64,000 nt of DNA, taken from positions 2,406,001-2,470,000 of the forward strand of contig JBGVUE010000001.1 in the NCBI GenBank assembly GCA_041861885.1, read 5' to 3'. The stretch is from Haloimpatiens sp. FM7315 (GTDB lineage: Bacteria > Bacillota > Clostridia > Clostridiales > Clostridiaceae). Below the pieces are notes generated by a model, which saw nothing but the letters and a program-made list of their open reading frames with translations, was not told the origin of the DNA and ran no database searches. The translations under genes were made by a program, and so were the position numbers. Position 1 is the first letter of the stretch; each line of letters opens with the position of its first letter. Shown here one piece after another: positions 36,159 through 44,982 of this stretch.

Positions 36159-37622
36159 TTGTTTAAAGAAATTTGCAGCAATCATAAGGCTTATAAAAAT
36201 CTTTATAATGGTACTTGGATAGAAAGCTCTAATAATCTAATTGAAATTAAGTCCCCTATAGATGGCACTATATTGGGTAGAGTTCAGGCTATGGAGAAGG
36301 AAGATGTAAATAAAGCTATTAAAGCCGCAAAAGAAAGCCAAATAGCCTGGAAAAATACTCCCTTAAACCAAAGGGCTTCTATACTTCATAAAGCTTCAGA
36401 GCTTCTTAAGGAGAAGGCTGAAGAGCTATCCATACTTTTGCAGTTTGAAATAGGCAAAAACAAATCCTCCTCCCTGTCAGAAATAAAACGAACTTCCGAT
36501 TTTATAAAGTTTACAGCAGATGAGGGAAAACACATAAAAGGTGAAACCCTAGGTGGAGAAAATTTTCCCGGTTTTAGTAAAAACAAACTATCTTTTGTAA
36601 CTAGAGTTCCCCTTGGAGTTGTTGTTTGCATCTCCCCTTTTAATTATCCAATAAACTTAGCTGCCTCTAAAATAGCCCCTGCACTAGTTACTGGAAATAG
36701 CGTAGTATTTAAACCTGCTACTAAAGGAGCTATAAGTGGGCTATATTTAGCACAGATTTTTAACAAAGCTGGGGTTCCAGCTGGAGTTTTAAATACAATT
36801 ACAGGTAAAAGTTCTGAAATAGGTGATTTTCTTGTTACACATAAGGATATTAACTTTATAAACTTTACAGGAAGCACTAAAACCGGAGAGCATATAGCTA
36901 AAATCGCTGGTATGGTCCCTATGCTAATGGAACTTGGAGGCAAAGACCCTGCAATAGTACTTAAAGATGCGGACCTAAAAAAAGCAGCAGAGCATATAGT
37001 TAAAGGTGCCTTTAACTATTCTGGTCAAAGGTGCACTGCTATAAAAAGAGTTTTAGTTATAGATTCTATTGCAGATAAACTAATAGAAAAAATCCTTCCC
37101 TTAGCTGAAAAGCTATCTGTAGGTTCACCTTTAGAGGATGCTTTTATAACTCCTCTTATAGATGAGAAAAGTTCAGATTTTGTTGAAAGCCTTATAGAGG
37201 ATGCAGTTAAAAAAGGTGCTACCTTGCTTACTAAAAATAAACAAAGTAAAAATCTAATAACACCTGTCATACTTGATAGGGTTACTTCAGATATGCAGAT
37301 TGCTTGGGAAGAACCCTTTGGACCAGTTTTACCAATAATTAGAGTAAAAGATATAGAGGAGGCTATAAAAATCAGTAATGCCTCAAAATATGGTCTTCAG
37401 GCCTCTGTTTTCACAAAAGATATAAACACAGCCTTCTACCTATCAGATAAGCTAGACGTTGGAACTGTACAAATAAATAATGAACCTGAAAGAGGGCCTG
37501 ACCACTTTCCTTTTACTGGCGTAAAAGCTTCAGGTATGGGAACTCAAGGTATAAAATACAGCATAGATGCAATGACAAGGAGAAAAACCATAGTTTTTAA
37601 TCTAGATGAAAAAACCCCTTAA
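36159..37622 (+). CDS. gapN: NADP-dependent non-phosphorylating glyceraldehyde-3-phosphate dehydrogenase
   Basis: The enzyme oxidises glyceraldehyde-3-phosphate directly to 3-phosphoglycerate, yielding NADPH. The product is about 487 residues of the ALDH superfamily. Its N-terminus (LYNGTWIESSNNLIEIKSPIDG) matches GapN. ALDH motifs are PFNYPINLAASKIAPALVTGN, NFTGSTKTGEHIAK, MELGGKDPAIVL and the catalytic cysteine in NYSGQRCTAIKRVLV. The end contains NNEPERGPDHFPFTGVKASGMG. I start at TTG 36159, with AAGGTG 6 nt upstream. The in-frame ATG at 36120 lacks such a site. It is a single gene with a terminator at its end. Confidence 0.92.
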   Translation: MFKEICSNHKAYKNLYNGTWIESSNNLIEIKSPIDGTILGRVQAMEKEDVNKAIKAAKESQIAWKNTPLNQRASILHKASELLKEKAEELSILLQFEIGKNKSSSLSEIKRTSDFIKFTADEGKHIKGETLGGENFPGFSKNKLSFVTRVPLGVVVCISPFNYPINLAASKIAPALVTGNSVVFKPATKGAISGLYLAQIFNKAGVPAGVLNTITGKSSEIGDFLVTHKDINFINFTGSTKTGEHIAKIAGMVPMLMELGGKDPAIVLKDADLKKAAEHIVKGAFNYSGQRCTAIKRVLVIDSIADKLIEKILPLAEKLSVGSPLEDAFITPLIDEKSSDFVESLIEDAVKKGATLLTKNKQSKNLITPVILDRVTSDMQIAWEEPFGPVLPIIRVKDIEEAIKISNASKYGLQASVFTKDINTAFYLSDKLDVGTVQINNEPERGPDHFPFTGVKASGMGTQGIKYSIDAMTRRKTIVFNLDEKTP

Positions 37623-37652
37623 GATAGTTTAATACCTTAAGGGGTTTCCATA
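37612..37652. terminator. Terminator between gapN and gatD
   Basis: AAACCCCTTAAG and CTTAAGGGGTTT form a stem overlapping the gapN stop codon. It is placed between converging genes. Confidence 0.8.
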
Positions 37653-37673
37653 TTTTTAATAATACGCTTTCAA

Positions 37674-38402
37674 TTATTTACTAGTTTCTCTTTTAACTAT
37701 AAACTTCTTAGCCTTTATTTCTAAGGAATTGTCTAGTTTTAAAAATTCGAAAGTCTTATATTTCTTCTCAAGGGCTTTGTATATAAGCCTATCTGCTAGT
37801 TCCGGATTCTTAGATAGAAGTGAACCATGAAAATATGTACAAAAAGTATTTTTATAAATACATCCCTCATATCCATCTTCCCCGTTATTGCCATAACCTG
37901 CCTGAACTTTTCCAAGTGGCAATAAATTCTTTCCTATGTAAGTTCTACCAGAGTGATTTTCAAAGCCAACATAAGTCTCTTTAAACATTTCATTGTATAT
38001 AACTGTATTTCCTATAAATCTGGTGTTTCCTGCCTCTGTATATAAATCAAGTATTCCAAGTCCATTTAACTTGTTTCCCTCTGGAGTTGTGTAGTACTTA
38101 CCTAAAAGTTGATATCCACCGCATATAGACAAAAATACCTTTCCATCTTCTATGTACTCCTTTAAGGAGTCTACCTTAGTTTCAATCAAATCCCTTGAAA
38201 CTATAGACTGCTCATAGTCTTGACCACCGCCGAAAAACACAATATCATAATTTTCTTTATGAAATATATCTCCTACAGATACATTGTGTATGTTTACTTT
38301 AATACCTCTTTGCTCCGCTCTATGCTTTAATATGAGTATGTTTCCCACATCTCCATAAACATTTAACAAATCAGGATACAAATGACATATATTTATTTCC
38401 AT
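37674..38402 (-). CDS. gatD: Lipid II isoglutaminyl synthase, glutaminase subunit
   Basis: This 242-residue class I glutamine amidotransferase of the CobB/CobQ-like type has MEINICHLYPDLLNVYGDVGNILIL at the start. The nucleophile cysteine is in FLSICGGYQLLG (about residue 94) and the catalytic His in CTYFHGSLLSKNPELAD. With MurT it amidates the second-position glutamate of lipid II to isoglutamine, needed for efficient wall cross-linking in many Gram-positive bacteria. It lies 59 bp downstream of murT on the same strand, which settles its role. Confidence 0.93.
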   Translation of the reverse strand: MEINICHLYPDLLNVYGDVGNILILKHRAEQRGIKVNIHNVSVGDIFHKENYDIVFFGGGQDYEQSIVSRDLIETKVDSLKEYIEDGKVFLSICGGYQLLGKYYTTPEGNKLNGLGILDLYTEAGNTRFIGNTVIYNEMFKETYVGFENHSGRTYIGKNLLPLGKVQAGYGNNGEDGYEGCIYKNTFCTYFHGSLLSKNPELADRLIYKALEKKYKTFEFLKLDNSLEIKAKKFIVKRETSK

Positions 38403-38419
38403 CTAATTCACCTTCTTTT

Positions 38420-38455
38420 AATATCTATTTTACCAATAATATCTATTTTACCAAT
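38420..38455. repeat. Perfect tandem 18-bp duplication in the murT-gatD gap
   Basis: AATATCTATTTTACCAAT occurs twice head to tail between the murT stop and gatD start. It probably arose by slippage and leaves the gatD ribosome site (GAAGGTGAA) intact. Confidence 0.8.
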
Positions 38456-38461
38456 AATTAT

Positions 38462-39820
38462 TTACCATAGTTTTTTTATATACCCATTACTATAAAGAAA
38501 TTTTCTAAAGTCAATCATAGCAGTATATGTAGCTAAAATATAGATTTTTTCATTTTTTGAAGACTTAATCCCCTTAAGTATATCCTCATAATTTTCGGAT
38601 AAAGAGAATTTATTCTCATCAAGTCCTGCGGTTTTTAATCTTATTGCCATATCGTACAATCTTATACCAGAAATCAATATGCTCCCTATATCAAGGCTTT
38701 TTAGCTTTTCAAAATTTACATCCCATATCCAAGATACATCTCTACCATCTGCATAGTTATCATTTAAAAGAAAAGCCATATCTAAACTTCCCTTGTTTAA
38801 AATAATGGTATTTATTGCCTCATCATAACCTGCTGGGTTCTTTACCAAAATTATCTTTAGTTCTTTTGCCTCAATATCTATACTCTCTTGTCTACCAAAG
38901 CTACTAGTCTGATTCTTTAAACTTCTGGCAATAGTATCTTTTTCAATTTCTAACTCTCCACATACAGCATAAGCACAAAGTCCATTGTATATGTTGTAGG
39001 TACCTGGCTGATTTATGGAAATTTCATCTCCATTTATTGTAACCAATGAATATTCCTCAGTTACCTCTAATATATTATCCACAGCATATTTTAAATCCGG
39101 CCTTTTATATCCACAGTTTTCACAATAATAATCGCCTAAGTGGTTATATGTTACAAAATTATATTTATATGGTTCTTTGCACTTCTTACAGAATTTAGCA
39201 TCTGCATTCATATCTATAGTTTTATTAGAATGGTTGTAGGTTTTAAATCCATAGTATATTAAATCATTTCCAAGACCTATATCTCCAAGCAATGATTCAT
39301 CGCCATTTAAAACTAATTTTGACTTTGGACTTAAAGTAACCCCATCAAGTATTTTGTTTAAGGTTGTATAAACTTCTCCATATCTATCTAACTGGTCTCT
39401 AAATAAGTTAGTTATAGTTATTATGTTTGGGGAAATAAACCTAGTTATAAACTTAACATTGGCCTCATCTACTTCAATAACTGCAAACTTGTCTTCCTCA
39501 CTAGAATTAAAAGAAAAATTATCAACAAAACAGCTTACAATTCCCGGAAACATATTAGCTCCAGTGCTATTTGTAATAACTTTATTTCCAGAATTTTTTA
39601 TTATGTTATAGATCATATTAGTAGTTGTAGTCTTTCCATTAGTTCCAGTAATTAATATTACCTTATAACCTTTAGCAACTGTTTTTAAAACCTTGGGATC
39701 TATTTTTAAAGCTATTTTCCCTGGAAAATTACTTCCTCCCTTAAAAAAAGTTTTTAAAAATTTAATTGCTATCTTCGACATCGCTATACTGAAAAACGTC
39801 TTTGCGTAAATTTTAAACAC
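38462..39820 (-). CDS. murT: Lipid II isoglutaminyl synthase, Mur ligase-like subunit
   Basis: This 452-residue Mur ligase-family ATPase activates the lipid II glutamate for amidation by the GatD subunit. It shows the P-loop ITGTNGKTTTTNMI (about residue 60). It also has the four-cysteine zinc ribbon typical of MurT (CKKC near residue 210 and CENCGYKRP near 235), FGRQESI, and the C-terminal DUF1727 region (LVKNPAGYDEAIN, NDNYADGRDVSWIWDV). The start is a GTG preceded by AAAAAAGGG at very short spacing. The N-terminal alignment with known MurT supports it, but the exact start is not certain. It forms a two-gene operon with gatD. Confidence 0.93.
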   Translation of the reverse strand: MFKIYAKTFFSIAMSKIAIKFLKTFFKGGSNFPGKIALKIDPKVLKTVAKGYKVILITGTNGKTTTTNMIYNIIKNSGNKVITNSTGANMFPGIVSCFVDNFSFNSSEEDKFAVIEVDEANVKFITRFISPNIITITNLFRDQLDRYGEVYTTLNKILDGVTLSPKSKLVLNGDESLLGDIGLGNDLIYYGFKTYNHSNKTIDMNADAKFCKKCKEPYKYNFVTYNHLGDYYCENCGYKRPDLKYAVDNILEVTEEYSLVTINGDEISINQPGTYNIYNGLCAYAVCGELEIEKDTIARSLKNQTSSFGRQESIDIEAKELKIILVKNPAGYDEAINTIILNKGSLDMAFLLNDNYADGRDVSWIWDVNFEKLKSLDIGSILISGIRLYDMAIRLKTAGLDENKFSLSENYEDILKGIKSSKNEKIYILATYTAMIDFRKFLYSNGYIKKLW

Positions 39821-39850
39821 CCCTTTTTTAGTAAACCAGAAAAAGAAATC

Positions 39851-39890
39851 CTAGTATGCTATGGATTTTTAAGCAGAAAACTAGCATACT
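39851..39890 (-). terminator. Hairpin after the CapA gene
   Basis: TAGTATGCT and AGCATACTA flank a 22-nt loop, followed on the minus strand by a T-rich stretch. It separates the CapA gene from murT. Confidence 0.5.
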
Positions 39891-39896
39891 AAATAT

Positions 39897-41111
39897 TTAA
39901 TTTGCTTTTACTGGCAAAAATTCATCTTTTACATTGTCCTTATAGCTTGGGGATAGATCTTTTAATTTGTTTAATATCCTGATTTTTTCGCTACCTTCAG
40001 CAATTGTAGGACAGTAATCATTTATATTTTTCTTTGAAGATATACTGAATGGAATTACTTTAGTATCATATCCTAAAAGCTTATTATTATCAAATTTGAA
40101 CTTAGTTTGAAAAACAAAGGTATCCTTATCTTTGGGATTAAAATTCCCTCCAAAACAGAAATTTCCCATGCTATAGCATATTATTTTATCATTGTATTTT
40201 TCTATGCTTTGAACTACATGAGGATGGTGTCCTATTACAAGGTCAGCTCCCTTATCTATTGCAAAATGTCCTAAGCTTTTTTGAACATCATAAGGCAAAT
40301 AGTTTCCCTCAAGTCCCCAGTGAAAATTTATTATAACTGTGCAGTTCTTATCCTTTAACTCTTTAATATCCTTTTCTACTTTATCTTTCAAATCTTCACT
40401 AAAGTTCCAACCTTGATATCCTAATAATCCAAAGTTGTGACCTTTTACAGTTTTTATGACTTTATTTCCTTCCCCAAAATAAGGTACCTTTTCATCTTCT
40501 AAGGCCTTTTTAGTATCCTCAAAACCCTTATCTAAATAATCGTGAATGTGATTATTTGATATATTAACGGCTTCAATAGAGCCTAGAGTTAAAGCCTTTG
40601 CATAAGATGGATCTGCTTTAAAATTAAAAGTTTTTGTTGCTTTTGTTGTTGCATTTGTAAAAGTTGTTTCTAGATTTACAAGTGTTAAATCATCCTTTGA
40701 AAAGATGTCTTTTACATTTTTGAAAAAATATGAGAAATCCTTATTGTTTTGATCCAAAACACAAGGAAGACTATTTGCATATCCAAACTTGGTATCTGAG
40801 CCTAAAGTACAATCCCCTGCAGAGGTAATTAGTACTTCAGTAATTTTGCCTTCTCCAGCATTTGTACTTTTATTTTTATCCAAAGCTGAACTATCAGAAT
40901 CCTTTTTCGCCTTCTCTTTGTTCTCTATTTTTTTAACTGTATTTGTTTTTTCAGCTACATTCTTTCCACTATTAAAATTTTTATTAATCAGCGAATATAT
41001 TCCAGAAACTAACAATATTAACACTAATAAAGTTGTAGCACAGGAAAGAGCAAACCTCTTTAAATTTCTAACCTTATAATTGTGTTTTTTCCTGTTATAC
41101 CTACTCCCCAT
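39897..41111 (-). CDS. CapA family (PGA_cap) membrane-anchored metallophosphatase-like protein
   Basis: This 404-residue protein has a basic cytoplasmic start (RYNRKKHNYKVRNLKR), one membrane helix (FALSCATTLLVLILLVSGIYSL) and a Lys/Ser linker. The extracellular PGA_cap domain begins near residue 90: ITSAGDCTLGSD, NLETTFTN, SNNHIHDYLDKG, INFHWGLEGNYLP and IGHHPHVVQSIE, all metal-site motifs of the calcineurin-like CapA fold. CapA was named for poly-gamma-glutamate capsule synthesis, but no capB/capC genes are here, so a capsule role is not supported. It is transcribed in the direction of murT-gatD but separated from it by a hairpin. Confidence 0.88.
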   Translation of the reverse strand: MGSRYNRKKHNYKVRNLKRFALSCATTLLVLILLVSGIYSLINKNFNSGKNVAEKTNTVKKIENKEKAKKDSDSSALDKNKSTNAGEGKITEVLITSAGDCTLGSDTKFGYANSLPCVLDQNNKDFSYFFKNVKDIFSKDDLTLVNLETTFTNATTKATKTFNFKADPSYAKALTLGSIEAVNISNNHIHDYLDKGFEDTKKALEDEKVPYFGEGNKVIKTVKGHNFGLLGYQGWNFSEDLKDKVEKDIKELKDKNCTVIINFHWGLEGNYLPYDVQKSLGHFAIDKGADLVIGHHPHVVQSIEKYNDKIICYSMGNFCFGGNFNPKDKDTFVFQTKFKFDNNKLLGYDTKVIPFSISSKKNINDYCPTIAEGSEKIRILNKLKDLSPSYKDNVKDEFLPVKAN

Positions 41112-41345
41112 ATTGCACCTCCAAATTAAAAATCTCTTTTTATTACATTAATATAATTTTATAATAATAAAATATAAAAGTCCATTTAATTAGAGTAAAA
41201 TTAAATGTAAAATATATTTTGATTTATAATAAAATTTTAAAAATCTACTTTGATTTTAGGAAATTTATATAAAAACTCTCCATTAGTGTATAATATTTAT
41301 AGTATCTTTTTAATTTTCTGATAAAATATATATTGGGGTGATAAA

Positions 41346-42989
41346 ATGAAAATGACTAGAAATAAAGCCTTAATTTTTATCTCTATTATCTTAGTATCAG
41401 TAATAATAGCCATGAATGTATACAAGCATAATTACATTAAAAAAGAATCCTCTGGGGCACTTTCTTATGCATTAAAGGGTGACTACAAAAAAGCCATTGA
41501 AAAGTACTCTTTACTAGCGGAAAAGGACAGAAAGAATCCACTTTGGTACTGCAAAATAAGTGAACTATATGATCTTTTAGAAAACGAAGAAAAATCTAAT
41601 AGCTATTTTAAAAAAGCTAAAGATATGGATTTCATGAAATCTGTTGATGCTACGAACTACATCCTTTTAAGAGAATATACTAGTTCCAAGTATAAAGAAG
41701 CTACAATTCATGGTGAAGAGGCCTTAAAAAAATATAAAAAAAATAAAGGCATAATAAACACTATGATATCTCTTTATATAAGTCAAGGTGAAACAAAGAA
41801 AGCCAAAGATCTAGTTATGAACTATCCAAAAGATGAAAAATCCTCGGAGGATATTGCGTCCTTTGGAAGAATGTGCATGAACATATCTTATTATACCAAG
41901 GCTTTTGAAAGCTTAAAAACAGCCTATGAGCTTGACAAAGATAACATAATAATTTTAGATTCTCTATCTGAAAATAGCTCCAGCCATTTTAAAGATATGG
42001 TAAAAAGAGTAGAGGATATGATGAAAAAAAATCCTAATAATCCTATGTACAAAATTTGGCTATCTAAAATTTATTCTTTAAATGAAACCACCTGTGAAGA
42101 AGCTCTTAAACTCTTAAGAGGTAAAGATATTCCCTCTTCACTAAGCGTTAAACTAATAAAGCTCACTATTTATAGCACTTTAGGTGACTTTTATAACTCA
42201 GATAAAATCGTTACAGATTTAAATGAAAATTACAAAGATGATTATAGAGTTTACCACTATTTAAGCTGGTATTACCTAAAGAAAGGAAACTTAGAAAAAT
42301 CTCAAGATTACTGCTATAAATCTATAGAGGCTAACCCAGATTATTTAGATAATTATGCATATTTAATGCCTGAAATATGTAAATATATGAGAAGAAACAG
42401 TAATTCAAAGATATATCTACAAATAGCACAAGAAATTGCTCCTTGCAATTACAACATCCTTGTAAGCAAAGGAGATTACTACTGGTACTCACTTAAAAAT
42501 CTAAATAAATCTTTAAATTATTATAATCTAGCAGATAAAATAAAGAAAAATGACAGTTATATAAAATACAATTTAGCACTTATATATTTAGACAATAATA
42601 AGGCTAAAGCTACTGAACTTTTAAAAAAGTGCGTAGAATTAGACCCAAAAGAAAACAAATACTATAGAACCTTGTCTGTGATTTATTTAAACGATAGTAA
42701 CTATAAAGAAGCAGAAAAATGTATAAATAAAGCACTATCTAATAATAAAAATGACATAATGACTCTCAATAACTTAGCGGTTTTTAGAATAATTGCTAAA
42801 AGCGATGTTAAAAAAGGATATGATGAAATAAACAAACTAAATGGGCTTGTAACTAAAGGAAAAAAATATGACACCTACACAATAAGCATAATAAGCAAAA
42901 ATTTCAAGAAGATAAAAGACCTTTACGAAAAATACATTGCAGCAACAACTCCTACTCTACCAATCCCAGAACTTGATTTGTTTTATTAA
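41346..42989 (+). CDS. Membrane-anchored TPR repeat protein
   Basis: This 547-residue protein has one N-terminal helix (ALIFISIILVSVIIAMNVY) followed by about ten tetratricopeptide-like repeats. Examples are GALSYALKGDYKKAIEKYSLLAEKD at the start and YLNDSNYKEAEKCINKALSNN near the end. TPR domains mediate protein-protein contacts. No enzymatic domain or specific family could be recognised. GGGGTGAT lies before the ATG. It is a single gene divergent from the CapA gene and ended by a strong terminator. Confidence 0.8.
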   Translation: MKMTRNKALIFISIILVSVIIAMNVYKHNYIKKESSGALSYALKGDYKKAIEKYSLLAEKDRKNPLWYCKISELYDLLENEEKSNSYFKKAKDMDFMKSVDATNYILLREYTSSKYKEATIHGEEALKKYKKNKGIINTMISLYISQGETKKAKDLVMNYPKDEKSSEDIASFGRMCMNISYYTKAFESLKTAYELDKDNIIILDSLSENSSSHFKDMVKRVEDMMKKNPNNPMYKIWLSKIYSLNETTCEEALKLLRGKDIPSSLSVKLIKLTIYSTLGDFYNSDKIVTDLNENYKDDYRVYHYLSWYYLKKGNLEKSQDYCYKSIEANPDYLDNYAYLMPEICKYMRRNSNSKIYLQIAQEIAPCNYNILVSKGDYYWYSLKNLNKSLNYYNLADKIKKNDSYIKYNLALIYLDNNKAKATELLKKCVELDPKENKYYRTLSVIYLNDSNYKEAEKCINKALSNNKNDIMTLNNLAVFRIIAKSDVKKGYDEINKLNGLVTKGKKYDTYTISIISKNFKKIKDLYEKYIAATTPTLPIPELDLFY

Positions 42990-42998
42990 AAGAATTAA

Positions 42999-43056
42999 AA
43001 AATCGACCTCCAATTGTTAGATCTTTAGGTCTAACTTTTGGAGGTCGATTCATTTT
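42999..43056. terminator. Terminator between the TPR and SNF genes
   Basis: AATCGACCTCCAA pairs with TTGGAGGTCGATT, with an inner AGAT..ATCT-type hairpin. T-rich sequence follows on the plus strand. Confidence 0.85.
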
Positions 43057-43090
43057 CCTTAATACATAGTCTCTTTCAATATAAATAGGC

Positions 43091-44554
43091 TTAAGATTTT
43101 TTAGCATACTCTGCACGCTTAACCATGTATCTGTAAATTAATATACAAGGTAAAAGCAAAAATCCACCATATACTGAAAGTGTTTTAGCATTTATTTTAT
43201 CTGAACCTATTAAATTAAATACTCCTATAGAGTGTAATAGAATGATGCCTATTAGTATAGGTGCTACAAACTTAATTCCAATTACAAATAAGTTTTTAAG
43301 CTTAAATTTATAGATGCCATCACTTGTGATTTCAGTAATTGTATTTTTAACTCCAAATACAAAGGAAGCAAAAACACATACTAGTATTCCACCTACAGGT
43401 AGGAATATATTGGATGTAATAAAATCAAAGAAATCAAAGAAGTTCTTTCCAAATATCTTTACATTTGCCCAAGGTCCAAAGGATAAATTACTAGGTATTG
43501 ATAATAAGAATAATCCTACAGTTATAAGAGCTACAGCTTTCTTTCTATTCATGTTAAACTGCTCAGATACACAGGCAACTACAACTTCCATAAGAGATAT
43601 AGTAGAAGTAATTGCTGCAATAGCAATAAGAAGGAAGAATAAAGTTGCAAACACTCCACCATAAGGCATAGCTTTGAAAACCGCTGGAAGAGTTACAAAT
43701 ATAAGTCCTGGTCCTTGACCTGGTTTAAAACCATAGGCAAAAACTGCTGGGAATATAACAACCCCTGCCATTAATGCAATTAAAGTATCTGCAATAATTA
43801 CTTTTAAGGATAAGCTCATCATATTTTCTTTTTTGTCAACATAACTACCATAAGTCATAATTATACCCATACCTAAGCTAAGAGAGTAAAAAGAATGTCC
43901 TAAGGCTTCTAAAACCCCTTCTTTAGTTAGCTTTGAAAAATCAGGTTTAAATAAAAACTCCAATCCCTTTGAAGCTCCATCTAAAGTTACAGATCTTATC
44001 ATAAGGGCTACTAATATTACAAATAATATTGGCATAAGAATCTTGCTACATTTTTCTATACCTTTTTTAACACCAAATAAAACTATTGAAGCTGTTAAGC
44101 TTATAATAAGTAAAGTCCAAAGCATAGGTTCTTTGCTATTTGATATTACTCCGCCAAAGTAACTTTCTAAATTGCCTGCACTGACGCTCATAAGTTCTCC
44201 ACTACCTGCTCTAAACATATATGCAAAAACCCATCCTGCTATAATTGCGTAAAATGATAAAATTATAAATGCTGTAAGTACTGATAATCCACCTGATAAA
44301 TACCATGGTTTTCCTGGTGCTAATTCTTTAAAAGCTCCAACTGTATTTTTTTGAGCTTTTCTTCCCAAAGCAAATTCTGCAAGCATAACTGGAATTCCAA
44401 CACAAGCAATACAAGCTAAATAAACTAATATAAAAGCAGCTCCTCCATTTTTCCCTGTAATATAAGGGAATTTCCATATGTTTCCTAAACCTATAGCCGA
44501 TCCTGCAGCTGCTGCTAATACTCCAAAACTTGATCCAAAATTGTCTCTTTTCAT
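43091..44554 (-). CDS. Sodium-dependent amino acid transporter, SNF family
   Basis: This 487-residue member of the neurotransmitter:sodium symporter family has about 11-12 helices. The unwound helix-1 substrate and Na+ site is visible in AAAAGSAIGLGNIWKFPYITGKNGGAAFI. Helix 6 (EALGHSFYSLSLGMGIIMTYGSY) and helix 8 (ITSTISLMEVVVA) are also typical. Bacterial relatives such as MhsT and TnaT import hydrophobic amino acids such as tryptophan. The substrate here is not determined. AGGAGGATG precedes the coding start closely. Confidence 0.9.
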   Translation of the reverse strand: MKRDNFGSSFGVLAAAAGSAIGLGNIWKFPYITGKNGGAAFILVYLACIACVGIPVMLAEFALGRKAQKNTVGAFKELAPGKPWYLSGGLSVLTAFIILSFYAIIAGWVFAYMFRAGSGELMSVSAGNLESYFGGVISNSKEPMLWTLLIISLTASIVLFGVKKGIEKCSKILMPILFVILVALMIRSVTLDGASKGLEFLFKPDFSKLTKEGVLEALGHSFYSLSLGMGIIMTYGSYVDKKENMMSLSLKVIIADTLIALMAGVVIFPAVFAYGFKPGQGPGLIFVTLPAVFKAMPYGGVFATLFFLLIAIAAITSTISLMEVVVACVSEQFNMNRKKAVALITVGLFLLSIPSNLSFGPWANVKIFGKNFFDFFDFITSNIFLPVGGILVCVFASFVFGVKNTITEITSDGIYKFKLKNLFVIGIKFVAPILIGIILLHSIGVFNLIGSDKINAKTLSVYGGFLLLPCILIYRYMVKRAEYAKKS

Positions 44555-44884
44555 TAAACATCCTCCTTTTCATCATAAGTTTTTCTACTCTAATTAATAG
44601 GTAATCCTCATTTGTTTTCACTACATATATATAACGAATTGTTATTAATTTTATCTGAAACTCGCAAGTTTGTCAATGAATTTATTCATTTTTATAAATT
44701 TTAATATTATAGCTATTATGTAAACTTTTTCTCATCATTATAGCTTTATTATACAGTTATAGAATTTTCAGCTTTTAATGGCACTTTGCAAAAAATTAAA
44801 TTAATTACAAGTTGAAGTATTGAAAAATTGCATTTATTTAATGCATATATATAAATTATAAATTGCATTTTTCATGCAATTTAT
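44555..44884. other. Intergenic region between SNF transporter and clpB
   Basis: This AT-rich stretch contains the promoter of the SNF gene somewhere near its right end. It also holds an isolated perfect hairpin AAATTGCAT-TTTTC-ATGCAATTT at about 44862-44884. No gene was recognised. Confidence 0.4.
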
Positions 44885-44937
44885 AAAGAGCCCTCAGCTA
44901 AAAAGTTTCTATACAAATTAACTATAAGGCTCTTTTA
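44885..44937 (-). terminator. Terminator after clpB
   Basis: AAAGAGCC and GGGCTCTTT close a large loop with an inner TAGTTA/TAGCTGA pairing, about 45 bp beyond the clpB stop. Confidence 0.6.
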
Positions 44938-44982
44938 ATTAAATTTTTCTAATATATACTAACTTGTCAATTTAAATGTAAA

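Noticed and set aside
39897..41111. Poly-gamma-glutamate capsule locus
   Set aside because: Only a CapA-like protein is present. The ligase genes capB and capC are absent, so a capsule function is not supported.
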